Assembly: GCF_022965805.1 (NCBI RefSeq)
Contig: NC_133103.1
Coordinates: 30,264,626 to 30,328,625 of the forward strand
Direction: 5' to 3'
Length of the DNA stretch: 64,000 bases
DNA from: Primulina eburnea
Taxonomy: Eukaryota > Streptophyta > Magnoliopsida > Lamiales > Gesneriaceae
Shown in pieces: positions 22,904 through 33,885 of this stretch. The translations under genes and the position numbers were made by a program. Positions within the stretch are counted from its first letter, which is position 1. Every line of letters begins with the position of its first letter. The notes beneath the pieces were generated by a model. That model searched no databases and had not been told where the DNA came from. It saw only the letters and a list, made by a program, of their open reading frames with translations.

Positions 22904-23900
22904 CAAGACCATTGAAATGAAAAACTTGTGCAAAATCAAGACGTGTTATTATGCAAAAGAGATGTGGGAGAAGTTAATCCAAATATGTGAAAGAAATAAC
23001 CAGAACAAGAAAAATAAAATTTCTATATCAATGCAAAAGTTTGAGAATGTTAAAGTGAATATTGAAGAATCTCTAAATGATATTGATGAAACATTAATTA
23101 GCATTATCAACGAGTTAACAACTCTTGGAAAGGAGTACGACAACTGAAAAATTGATCTCAAGCTTATGAGAGTACTACCCAAAGAATGAGATGTCATAAT
23201 TATGGCAATGAGAGAGTCAAAGGATTTGAGGAAACTAGAACTAGATGACCTGTTTGCAGACCTGAAGATCTATGAATTTTAACTAGAAGTAAGAAGTGGT
23301 GAAGAGCCTTCATCAATTCAGCCAACTAAAGCTATTATTGATGCTGCTGTTTCTCCAAATGTCTCAGCTATTGCTGCTGCTGAGATAATATCTTAAAGGA
23401 CTGTTGAACAAATCAACGACATCGCAACGATTTCGTTTCATTATTTGTTCAAAAATTCTCAATAATTATGAAGAAGAGGAAAGGAAAAGCAAGTGAGCAT
23501 ATTCTAGTTATGGATCTTCTGACTCAGAAAGCTAATCCAGAGACTGTGTTGCTGAAGAAGTTCGGTGTCTCATGGAAGATACTGATTAAACCTCTAATAC
23601 TCATGAGGTATTTTATTTCAACTCTGAAGAATTTACATGTGATGATTTAGTTCAAGCATTGCGTGATATGATTAAAGAGTACTCGAAGCTATCTCAATCA
23701 TTCGAGGAATTCAAAGCTGAAAACTAAAACAAAACTGATCAGGTCACTAAGTCTAATTATTTACAAGAGAACATTTGCCATGATCTTAGTGCCAAGGTGA
23801 TTAAATTAAAGATTAAAATGAAAGAGTGAATGTCGATTTCCAGTAAGTACTAATTGAAAACCAAAAGCTGTCGCTACTGGTAAATGCATAGAATAAGTGT
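22904..23900 (+). pseudogene. gag: SIRE-like Copia gag fragment, multiply broken
   Basis: The frame at 22917-23147 (KEMWEKLIQICERNNQNKKN, ISMQKFENVKVN, INELTTLGKEYDN) matches the capsid region of Copia elements of the Sireviridae type, continuing past a TGA with LRKLELDDLFADLKIYEF. A later part (EEFTCDDLVQALRDMIKEY, near 23615-23700) resembles the coiled region downstream of the zinc knuckle, but the knuckle itself is not visible. Several stops and frame changes make it non-functional. Confidence 0.75.
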
Positions 23901-24019
23901 TATGTTTCATTAGAAAAGACGTAAGAGTTACAAAATCAATCCGGATACAAAACTGGTCTTTGATTAAGTAGCCATGAAAGCACTTCTAAAATCGGTACTC
24001 GGCCGAAACTGAATATGAA

Positions 24020-25592
24020 ACTTCTACTATTTTTTTTTTACTCAATTGCTCGAAATTTAAGTTAAATGCATGCATGCTATACTGCTGAAAATTTTCATTT
24101 TTAAATTAATAGTAATCAACTAACATATAAAATACTACAATTTAAAATTTATGACAAATCGTCATCCCCAAGGTTACGTTTTAAAAATAGATCAGATATG
24201 AAACATGAAACTAGAGGATACCATCAACATAGTAAAAAGACATAGTATGTAAATATCCAAATCACTCCTATCCCAAAACATGTTGTGCTAAAGAATTAAG
24301 GTCCTCGGGTTAGCGTGCCCATATCCAGCCATGCCTACTCAGTTTTCCGCACTTACAATTTCCTTATCAAAAAACTCACCTGCATCATTTACACCTAGTG
24401 AGTCTAAAGATTCATCACACCTGTAACATTATAGCATATACATAACAGACAACAATGAAAATTACTGTAATAAAGATACGTTTCATGAACTTACAAAATC
24501 GTATGCTAAACATGAAATGTCAAAGCATAACATTTTCATAACATATCAACATATACGTGTTCGTTTTTCTTAATTTGAATTCCGTTCATTAGTAGTGACT
24601 TTCATATAATCCATTAGGCATTGGATCCATGTACGTGTAACCGCGGTACCCGGCGGCGGGGACATCAGCGACAATATTATCCATCCACTGAGCCTTGGCC
24701 TTACATATCACCGTATTAACGTATTCGTATTAGTCACAACCAACTCCCTTCCTTTAAAAATGTGTCATCATATTCATCACTTAATAAAACATGCATATAC
24801 ATAAATGTTTCCCTAAAATAAAGCATGCAACATATTTTCATAATTTCATAAAAGAACATATATGTGATAACATAAACATTTAAAACATAACCAATCGTGT
24901 TTAGGACGCCGCCAGGACCGCTAAATATACCCGAAAATTACCACGCTTAAATCATAATTCAAAGGTTCCTAATCAAGCTTCGTATGAACTAACCTAACCC
25001 TCAATTAGCTTGGTCATAACGAATATTAAAACCCAAACGAGACAATAGCACTTAAATTAAAATCTACTCGAATCATGGACCAGCGCCTAGGCTCTGACAC
25101 TGTGGCGCTGCAGCGCTTGGTTAGCACCTAGGCGCCCGGCATCAGCGCTGCAGTGCTACTTCATTTGAGGCACATGCGCTGTGGCGCCTAAAGGGCAGCG
25201 CTTGTGGCGCTAACCCTGAGACAGAAACACAACCACACATATCCGAGCTAGCCTCTACCCTACTCTTACCCAACTCAAACCAGCCTCTAACCACCACACC
25301 TAGCTCACCACTGGACCCCACGTGGACCAATCTAACCATGAACCCTAGCCCCATGCATGTTGTGGCATGCACTTTCCTCGAGTGACATGAAACAAGCCCC
25401 AACCGAGACAACCTTCTCTAAACTCGATCGATCGGCTTCGAGGTTAGATCCAGAAGTGTTCGAACCCTCCTACGCTGTGTCTCAAACCAAACATGGTATG
25501 TTCCATGGCTTTGATCTGCCCTTGCACCGCCGGCTCGGCCCAAACAACCGATCTACACACAACCAAGCCGCAAACCCAAGGAACTCGATCGA
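24020..25592 (-). repeat. Tekay/Del-like LTR 'B-prime' (minus strand), with GGCGCTGCAGCGCC array
   Basis: The reverse complement is similar to B and B2 (GGGGATGACGATTTGTCAT; CGGGTACC after a GATGTCCCCGCC block). The GAGTCTTTAGACTC palindrome is present with one change (24400-24413). A GC-rich array of GGCGC/GCGCC dyads with GCTGCAGC centres lies at 25081-25210. It ends abruptly in integrase coding sequence at about 25592, so the two were joined by deletion or recombination. Confidence 0.65.
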
Positions 25593-27765
25593 CCTATTGT
25601 TGTACGTGAACTCGACGAGAGGTAACTTCGGCTCCCAGCTGCCGTGGAAGTCGATCATACAAGCTTTAAGTAGGTTTTCCAAAATCTGAATCACCCTCTC
25701 TGACTGTCCGTCAGTCTGAAGATGGAATGCAATATTGAGTAGTAGCTTAGTACCCGATGCCTGATGCAGACTCTTCTAGAATGCAGACGTCAATCTCGGA
25801 TCCTTGTCTGACACGATGGACATTAGAATCCCATGCAGTCTGACTATCTCTCTGATGTACAACTCTGCGTACTAACTCATGGTGAAAGTCTTCCCGATCG
25901 GTAAAAAGTGTGCTGATTTAGTGAATCGACTATCACCCAAATGACATTATATCCTCCTGTCGTCCTCGCTAGTCCCATCACGAAGTCCATGGTAATGTTA
26001 TCCCATTTCCACTTGGAACTAGGGAGTGGTTTCATCTTCCCTGCAGGTCTCTGATGCTCTGTCTTGACCTGCTGACATGACAAACACTCTGAGACGAAAC
26101 GTAGAATATCCCTCTTATACATTTTCGGACTCCCTGGATGGATGGTGTACGAGGTGCTGTGGGCCTCACTCAAGATATCTGCTCTCAGGGAATTACAGCT
26201 AAGAACCCATAGTCGGTCAAGATATCTGACTATGCCGTCCACAACTATGTACAAACTTCGCTCTTAACCTCATCCCTTTGTCTCCACTTCAGTAACTTCT
26301 TGTCAGAAGTCTGCTCTATCCGAATTATGTCTCTTAGTGTCGACTACACTGTCAAGATAGAAAGATTAGGGGCACTGCCCCTTGCATAAACTGCAAGCTC
26401 AAACCACTGAATCTATGTTTGCAATGGTCTCTGTAGTTATAACTGAGTGATCACTGCAGTCTTCCTGCTTAGGGAATCTGCAACTACATTATCCTTACCC
26501 TTGTGGTATTTAATGTTGCAGTCATAATCCTTCACTAGCTCTAGCCACCTCCTATGTCTCATGTTCAGCTCTTTCTGTGTGAAGAAGTACTTCAGGCTCT
26601 TGTGATCAGTGAAAATCCTGCACTTCTTCCCATACAGATAATGCCTCCAAATCTTCAGGGCAAAAACCACTGTTGCTAGCTCGAGATCATGAGTCAGATA
26701 ATTCTTCTCATGGACCTTCAATTGTCTGGACAAGTAGGTTATAACTTTGTCATGCTACATCAGAACCGCGCCCAAATCGAGCTTTGAAGCATCTTTATAA
26801 ACCACAAACTTTCCTTGCCCTGATGTCATAGCTAGAGCTGGTGTTGTGGTCAATGCCTGTTTCAATATGTCAAAACTCTCCTAACACTCTGATCCCAGAT
26901 GAATTTGGCATTCTTCTTCATCAAGGCGGTCATAGGCACCACAATAGAAGAGAATCCATGTATAAATTCCTGTAATAACCAGCCAATCCCAAGAAGCTAC
27001 GGATCTCTGTCACGCTCTTAGGCATTGACCAATCTTTGACTGCCTCAAATTTACTGGGGTCGGCCTCTATATCAAAACTAGATATAATGTGGCCCAAGAA
27101 TGACACTATGTCAAGCCAGAACTCGCACTTACTGAACTTTGCATACAACCGTCTGTCATGTAGAATTTGCAGTACGGTCGTCAGATGCTGACTGTGCTCC
27201 TCATTGCTCCTCGAATAATTCAGTATGTCATCTATAAAAACTATGACAAACTGATCCAAATACTGGCGCATTCGTAAAAACGAATGGCATCACCATAAAA
27301 TCATAGTGCCCATAACGCGTCCTAAATATCTTGTTATGGACGTCAGACTCTTTCACATTCAGCTGGTGGTATCCTAATCGGAGATCTATCTTCGAGAATA
27401 CTGATGCTCCTTGAAGTTGATCAAATAGAAATAGATCATAGATCTTGTGTAGTGGATACTTGTTCTTGACCGTGACTCTGTTCAGCTCTCTGTAATCAAT
27501 GCAGAGCTGCATGCTGACATCCTTCTTCTTAACAAACAAGTACCGGTGCACCCCATGGAGAAAAGCTAGAGCAAATGAAACCATTATTAGCAAGTACTGA
27601 ATCTAATCATTCAGTTCTTTCATCTTTGTAGGTGCTAGACGATAGGGCGCCTTAGAAATAGGCACGGTACCTGGCATAAGATCGATCGAAAAGTCCACCT
27701 CTCTGTCTGGTGGAATGCCTGAAACGTCGTCAGGGAAAACACTGGAGAAGACTCTGACCATTTTG
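25593..27765 (-). pseudogene. pol: Decayed chromovirus pol (protease-RT linker, RT, RNase H, integrase), minus strand
   Basis: From high to low coordinates: linker ([13 protein letters not shown] and ELMPGTV-like residues, 27660-27760); reverse transcriptase in two frames ([30 protein letters not shown] at 27228-27593; [11 protein letters not shown] active site and [10 protein letters not shown] at 26930-27271); RNase H ([32 protein letters not shown] at 26437-26733); integrase zinc region with a deletion between MYK and RDI (25877-26254); core up to EFTYNN (25482-25694). The last catalytic segment, C-terminus and chromodomain are absent, cut by B-prime. gag and protease are also missing, cut at 27765 by LTR B2. 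Confidence 0.88.
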
Positions 27766-29601
27766 AAGCATATTTCGTTTCATGCATTTTATGAATAATT
27801 ATTGCATGATAGGATTTATTTCATGAAATTTTATAGGTTCATGCATTAAAGATTTTAAGCTTCATTTCGCGCTCAAACGAGGAACGGAGACCGGGGAATT
27901 ATCAGAAAAAAATATTTTTATCACATGATTAATTTTTATTAATGAATATAAGATGTTTTAAATGTATTTTTCAATAAATGGGATTTTTTGGTTATTTTTA
28001 CATGTCAGTGCATATTTTTCAGCTGTACTCAAATTTTATCGAATCGGGGGACTTTTTGAGTGTTCGGCTAATATTTTGAAGAACTTACCAACACGAAATA
28101 TTTTTCGGGGATATGTTTGGACTTAATGGGCATAATTTTAAGCTTGTTGGGCTTAAAAATTTTTTTAAACTTTTAATTAGCAATTTAGGGCCCATTAGTT
28201 TATTTGTCAGCTATTTAAAAAATAACTAATTTACAATAAACCTAATATTATCCACCCCACCAGCTGACACCCCTTCATTTCAGATTTTTCTCTTGGTTTC
28301 AGCAAAAATTTCCTCAAGGAAGCTTCAGCCTTAACAAATTCTTGCAAAAGAAATTCTCCGGCACTCGTTCTTCGATATCCTCGCGTCTATAACATCAAAG
28401 GCACGGATTGTATACTTTTTTTTGCATCACACTCGTTTTATATGCTGTTGAATGGGTTTCTTGCTCTAAAATTTTCAATCCAATCATGTACATAAGAGAT
28501 TTCGGGTTTCATGTGTTTTTCTTGCAATCCATTTTTGTTGTTCACGTTTTTTTTCTGTATTTTCGTGCAAGGGCAGCTAGTTCTCGATTCTAAGGGCTGT
28601 AATTGGTGTCAAAAGGTTTTTTTGTTTTAGAACCGTTGCTGATCGCTGCAGGTGGAAGGGCCGAGAGTAATGTTTCAATGGGGTGGCTCGGTTCTTGGGA
28701 TAATTAGAGTGCAGGGGTCAGCTAGCCACACAGGGACCTAGCCGAGCCTTAGACCAGACCCTAGTGGGTCTGAGACACGGCTTGGAAGGGCTTAGCACAT
28801 GCTGGAGCCAACCACAAGCACGGTTGATCGAGGAGTAGGAAGTGGCCGCGAGTTGGGTTCCTTGTAGTCTAGCGACCGATTGTGATGTCTAGCGTGCATT
28901 GTGCTGTAGCTGTGATTCTAGTGGGGTTTAGTAGAGTATAGCCTTTGTCTTAGGTGGGCTGGCTTGTGGCTGAGTTGCTTGGGCGTGAGCTAGGGACGAG
29001 AGGGCTTAGAGGTCTGGTTTGGAGGTTTTTAGAGCCTTTTAGATGTTTATTAGGTGTGTTAAAAAGTTTGGAAAAATTTGGGGAAGTTTCGGTTCGATTC
29101 AAGTTAAAACCGGGACTCCGGTCTAATTTTTAAACCGAATGGAATAAGTCTGATATTGGGCTCGAGTTCACGTCTAAGAATGCGTATAAATATGTTTTGG
29201 AACATTTTAAGGAGTTTGGTAAGCTTCGAGTCAAATTTTAAAGGTCCAGGGGAAAAATGGTAATTTTGGATTTTCCAGGGGCAAAATGGTCATTTTGCAC
29301 CCGGGATATGATTTTGGTCCTGGCAGCGCACTGAGCACAACGTTACTATATTTTAATGTTTATGCATCATGTTCACGACTTTTAATATTTTATTAAAATA
29401 TACGTTGCCTGCTTGTATTTAAAGACAATTGCATATGTACATGATTTTTATAAGTGATGAAAATGTTGATATTTTGAATGATGAGAATTAGTTGTGGCTA
29501 TCGAAATATATGTAAATTCATAAGACATATATGTAAATGATGATGATGAGGCCTAGGCACATTGGATGGGTAATCCTGTCACTAATGTCCGACAGCCGTC
29601 G
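27766..29601 (+). repeat. Tekay/Del-like LTR 'B2', part 1 (target of element C)
   Basis: Shares with the C LTR a block near 27870 (GAGGAACGGAGACCGGGG) and with B the segment 29050-29340 (AAAACCGGGACTCCGGTC; GGGGCAAAATGGTCATTTTG). CAGACCCTAGTGGGTCTGAG (28754-28773) is a GC-rich dyad at the place where other LTRs carry arrays. Its own TG start was not found. Interrupted at 29602 by C; continues at 40067. Confidence 0.65.
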
Positions 29602-31020
29602 TGTAGAGCCCAATTTCGTACACGTAAAACCCATGCACAAATTTAAATTAGTAAAGCATTTAATTTATTTTAAAGGAGTTTAGTCATGCATAATTCATTT
29701 AAATGCATTATTTTAAAGTATCTACGTTTATGTGATGCACGTTAAAATGTCTTTCGAGTTTCATGTTTCAGGCGATCATTCGAGGCGGGATTGAGGAAAA
29801 GACCCGGGGACGATTTTTGGCAATTTAAAGATGGTATCTTATTTTAGTTGAGTTTGAGGGCATTTTCAATTAATTTATTGAATTTTAGCATTTCAAGTCT
29901 AAATCATGTATTTATCAATTTTAAGAGTTTAAAACTTTTAAAATCTAGCATGGTGTGTGTTATATTTTAATTAAAGAATTTTATTTAAAAGTTAATTGTG
30001 AGTTAGTGTTTTAATTAGTAGACAATTATTTTAGTAAACTAAAATTCAGTCTCCTAATTACACTAAAACACACGCCTCACACACACATTACACGCTTTTA
30101 CACACACCTGTAACGCCTAAACACACACACACACTCTATCATTCAGTTTTTATTATTTTGAGAGAAGAAAACCTAGGGATTCTCCTTCCCTACAGCAGCC
30201 GCCCCATCCCCTTCACGATCCCAGCAAGTTTCGTGAGTTTTTATCGCAAGTTTTAGCGCCACGATCGTCCCGGATCAACCTCGCTTTCAACCCCGCTTCG
30301 ATATCGCCGGTTCGGTAACGTTTAATATAAAAAAGGCACGTATATTCTGTTCTTGCTGTGTCGATCAAGTCATATATTGTATTGCGTTGTTTTTATGCGT
30401 AAAAGTTATGTGTGATGTTAGTAGTTTGAGCGGATCATAGATCGGATCAATTTCGAAGGAAAAGTTTTAGATCTAAAACTCGTTTTTGCTGTCTTTTCAA
30501 ATACTGCGATTTTTCTGTTCATATTTTGAGAAAACTTTCAACTAGAAAAATGTAGAACTTTTCGATGCCTTCGATTTGACATAAAACTCGAGATTTTTGG
30601 ACGAAAAATGAGTGAGTTATGATGTTTTTCGTGAGACTGCTCAAACTGTAATTTTCAGAAAATGTGTTATTGATGTGTTTCTTGAAGTTTTACGTTGTAG
30701 GCTTCGTTGGGGCTCGACGGGTGATCGCCGCTGCACATAGGTACTTTGGTTATGATGTTGGAATGGTCATCGATGTTTTGTTTCGTGTCGATAGGCACTA
30801 AGATGGTTCTAGAGTCGTAGGAACAATCATTGATGTCCAATTCGTTGTTGTGTCGTTGGTTGTGAATTGTTACCCTCGGGGTGATGTTTATGCACTTGGG
30901 TTTGGTATAATACCTTAGTGTTCTAAGAAGTGTCTCGTGGTGACGTTCATAGTCCGAGGAATCGAGTCTAGAAGACTAAGCAAAAACATGTTCAGAATCT
31001 CGTAAGTTTCGACCGACAGT

Positions 31021-31290
31021 AGCCACACGGACCTTGCCACGGACCCTGACACGGGGTCCGTGCATTTGTTTTCTCGTGAGTGTCAAATTTGCGCAGATAC
31101 ACGGACCTTTACCCGGACCCTGGCACGGGGTCCGTGCCTTCACTTTCTCACAAGTGTCAAAGTTGCGAGTGGACACGGACCCTTACACGGAGGCAGGCAC
31201 GGGGTCCGTGCCCCTTTTTCTTTCCGAGTACATCCTTCACCGTAGGTAGACCGACCTGTACACGGACCCGGGTTAGGGGTCCGTGTACAC
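31021..31290. repeat. CACGGACCC/GGGTCCGTG array in element C LTR
   Basis: Four blocks, each with CACGGACC facing GGGGTCCGTG across a short spacer, i.e. four small hairpins, separated by unrelated 30-50 base spacers. The 3' LTR copy is at 38714-38983. The homologous E LTR has a different GC-rich motif here. Confidence 0.9.
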
Positions 31291-31604
31291 ACTGTTTGGG
31301 AAAAATATTATTTTTGGTTTCAAGGTTTGATGCCATGGTTTAGAGCAAGGATTAGTAAGGTCATGTCATGGGAAGTTATAGAAGGTCCTAAGATATGATC
31401 GAGCTTGAGAGTAAGTATAATTTTTCTACGTCTAAGCTATGCAAGTTAAGTATGAAATTCATGTTAGTATGTCGCAGCGACGGCCCCAGTCGAAGTCCAA
31501 CGAATCCCTCAACGCCAAGTAAGTATGAATGACGTGCAATAGAAAATGTTTTAAGTTTCGAGGTATGCTAATTGTCTTGTGACCAAAGAAAGTTAGGATT
31601 GGAA

Positions 31605-31735
31605 AGCGTTAAATCATGAACGGGGACCAATCCGCCCGTTAAATTATGAACGGGTTAGATCGTGGTTGTGAAGCGTTAAATTATGAACGTGGATCAACTG
31701 GCCTGTTAAATTATGAACAGGGATCTTATGTATGC
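31605..31735. repeat. CGTTAAATTATGAACG array in element C LTR
   Basis: Five imperfect copies, some extended to the dyad CCCGTTAAATTATGAACGGG. Present also in the 3' LTR (39298-39418) and reversed in E (40889-41010). It sits between the GC-rich array and the GAGTCTTTAGACTC palindrome. Confidence 0.85.
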
Positions 31736-32368
31736 GGCAGTGGTTACGTCCCTGTCAGCCCAGTACTGTGGTGTGTCTGATCAGGCGTTTATCATGTTAA
31801 GGGTCACTTGCTTTGAAACATCCTCTACGTAAAATTATGCAGCCAAGTATGTGAAGTATGATAGCATGTTTAAGAAAAGTTTATGATCATGGCACGTCGT
31901 AGTATGTATGTTCAAGTTCAAGCTTATTCCAAGTTTAAGTTTATGCAAGTTCAATTTAAAGTTATGTATGTCCTATATTAAAGATGCATGCGATTTTATT
32001 ATGTAGTACTCGTTATTTCCAGTTTATACGTGTTGAGTCTTTAGACTCACTAGACTTGATCGATGCAGGTGAGTACGATGAACAGGAGACAGGAGGTGGC
32101 GACCAAGGGGCAGGCTTGGGCTGAGCGGCAGGCTAAACCCGAGGACCGCAAGTTTATGTTTTTAAGCACAGTTTTAAATACTCTGAATTTTTATGATTTG
32201 AATGTGAGATGTTTTGAGACAGCGTTCTTTTAGCAACTTTTTAATTGGTGATGGATTATTTTAAAAATATTTTATGAATGTTGGGTGACGACCGTATGGA
32301 TGTTTTTATTTAATAAAATTTTAATTTTTCCGCAAATTTCAAGTAGTAAAAGTACGGTACGTTACAGT

Positions 32369-32382
32369 TGGTATCAGAGCCA
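32369..32382 (+). other. Primer binding site of element C
   Basis: TGGTATCAGAGCCA two bases after the LTR end, matching initiator tRNA-Met. Confidence 0.95.
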
Positions 32383-32600
32383 GGTTCTTGTAAAGGGTTA
32401 CGCCTACTGCCAGTCGCAAGAAGCTCACAAGGTCACACCTCAAGTCTGTAAGTTTTAAAGTTTCAAGATTTATGTTTTGTAGTATGCATTGAGTTACGAT
32501 TTCAGCATGCCCATGTTTTAAGTTCAGTACGTGCATCATATGTTATGTATATCACGATCATACATGTTGGGTTTACGTGTTGGGTAATTATTGGAACAGT

Positions 32601-33678
32601 ATGCCTCCTAGAAGTGAAATTAACCGGGAAGATAGGGAGGAGGACAGAGAGCCTCGAGTCGAGGAGAGGGCCAATCCTCCACCACCTCCACCACCCGACA
32701 TGTAGGCCCAGATGATGGCTGGAATGACTCAGTTCTTTGCCCAGTTTATGGGTAACCAGACAGTGGCTGATGCAGGGGCGAGACCCAGAGCTGAGGCTGT
32801 CTACGAGAGGTTCAGCAGGATGCACCCAGATAAATTCTCAGGGACGACGGACCCATTGATAGCAGAGGGATGGGTTAAATCCATCGAGGTAATTTTCGAT
32901 TTTATGGAGTTGCAGGATGCTGATCGAGTGAGGTGCGCTATCTTTCTACTTCATGGGAGTGCAAGAGTTTGGTGGGAGAGCGCATCAGTGATAGTTAACC
33001 TACAGACTCTCACGTGGAATGGGTTCAAAGAGGTGTTTTACTCCAAGTACTTCACTGAGGAAGTGCCTACGAAATTGATTGGGGAGTTCATGACGCTACG
33101 ACAGGGAGATAGCAGCGTAGCTGATTATGTGCAGAAGTTTGAGAAGGGTTGCCAATTTATGCCCTTAATCGCTAATGATGTTCAGGCCAAGGTGAGACAC
33201 TTTCTCCTTGGAATGCGGCCGATCTTGCGCCGTGATGTGAAGGTGGTAGGGCCTATGACCTATGAGGTCGCCGTAGCGAGGGCATTGGAGGCGGAGCAGG
33301 ATATGAAAGAGATTGAGAAGGATCGACTGGGCAAGAGGCCCTTTCAGGCACCACAGCAACACCAGTAGTATCAGCAGCGACCACCATTTAAGAAGCCCTA
33401 CCAGGGGCAGCCTGGAAAGAAACCATACCAAGGACCACCTAAGGGCAAGGGTCCTATCCAACAGCAGGGGGCGCCGCAGAAGCCCGGTAATTTCCCTGTT
33501 TGTCAGAAGTGTAACCGCCAGCATCCAGGACCATGCTTGTATGGGTCAGGCAAGTGCTTTAAGTGTGGTGCTACCGACCACATGCTAAAGGAGTGCCCGC
33601 AGTGGAAGCAGCCAACTCAAGGCCGGGTATTCGCCATGCACGCTCAGGAAGCGGATCCGGACACTACTTTACTGACCG
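32601..33678 (+). pseudogene. gag: Element C gag (capsid plus CCHC nucleocapsid) with two TAG stops
   Basis: A single reading phase from ATGCCTCCTAGA (Met-Pro-Pro-Arg, 32601) to the intron donor at 33678: 359 codons plus one base. A proline-rich N-terminus (NPPPPPPPDM) leads to a Retrotrans_gag capsid (MAGMTQFFAQF, KFSGTTDPLIAEGW, ARVWWESASV, EFMTLRQGDSSV, ARALEAEQDM), a Gln/Lys-rich linker, then C..C..H..C residues (CQKCNRQHPGPC) and the knuckle CFKCGATDHMLKEC. TAG at 32703-32705 and 33366-33368 each look like CAG (Gln) changed by one C-to-T. Apart from these the frame is open. It would form the particle that packages element RNA. Confidence 0.93.
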
Positions 33679-33885
33679 GTAAACTTTCCTACCTAAGCTC
33701 AGTATTACTTTGCCTTGCAGGTGAATTTTATTTGGGGATTTTTAGGATGCTAGTATTGTTTGAGTATATTTGGGTTACTATCTTGTTAGCATTATTTTTG
33801 AATGGCATAGGACATCGAATTTTATTATGCGTAAGGTTAATGTTAGTATTTTGGATATAAGTTGTGTTGTGCTAACGCATCTCAG
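33679..33885 (+). other. Predicted phase-1 intron between gag and protease in element C
   Basis: Donor ACCG|GTAAAC and acceptor CATCTCAG|GGAACA. Joining across it keeps frame, and the codon is split after its first base. Unspliced RNA runs into a TAA at 33858-33860 after about 60 unrelated residues, while the upstream reach of pol is blocked by TAA at 33873. Element H has an intron at the same position and phase (60559-61920), and G and A share the donor side. Inference from sequence only. Confidence 0.75.

Larger units (their letters stand above)
29602..32366 (+). repeat. Element C 5' LTR (2,765 bp)
   Basis: Begins TGTAGAGCCCAATTTCG and ends GTACGGTACGTTACA. Landmarks: (CA)n near 30119-30135; a GGACC/GGTCC array (31021-31290); a CGTTAAATTATGAACG array (31605-31735); the palindrome GAGTCTTTAGACTC (32035-32048) followed by GATGCAGGTGAGTAC. 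Confidence 0.95.

Noticed and set aside
25142..25689. Minus and plus frames around B-prime
   Set aside because: LTR sequence and the tail of decayed integrase; no coherent domain.
30976..31343. Four overlapping frames in element C LTR, repeated at 38669-39036
   Set aside because: Produced by the GGACC/GGTCC array; the LTRs differ from each other without regard to codon position.
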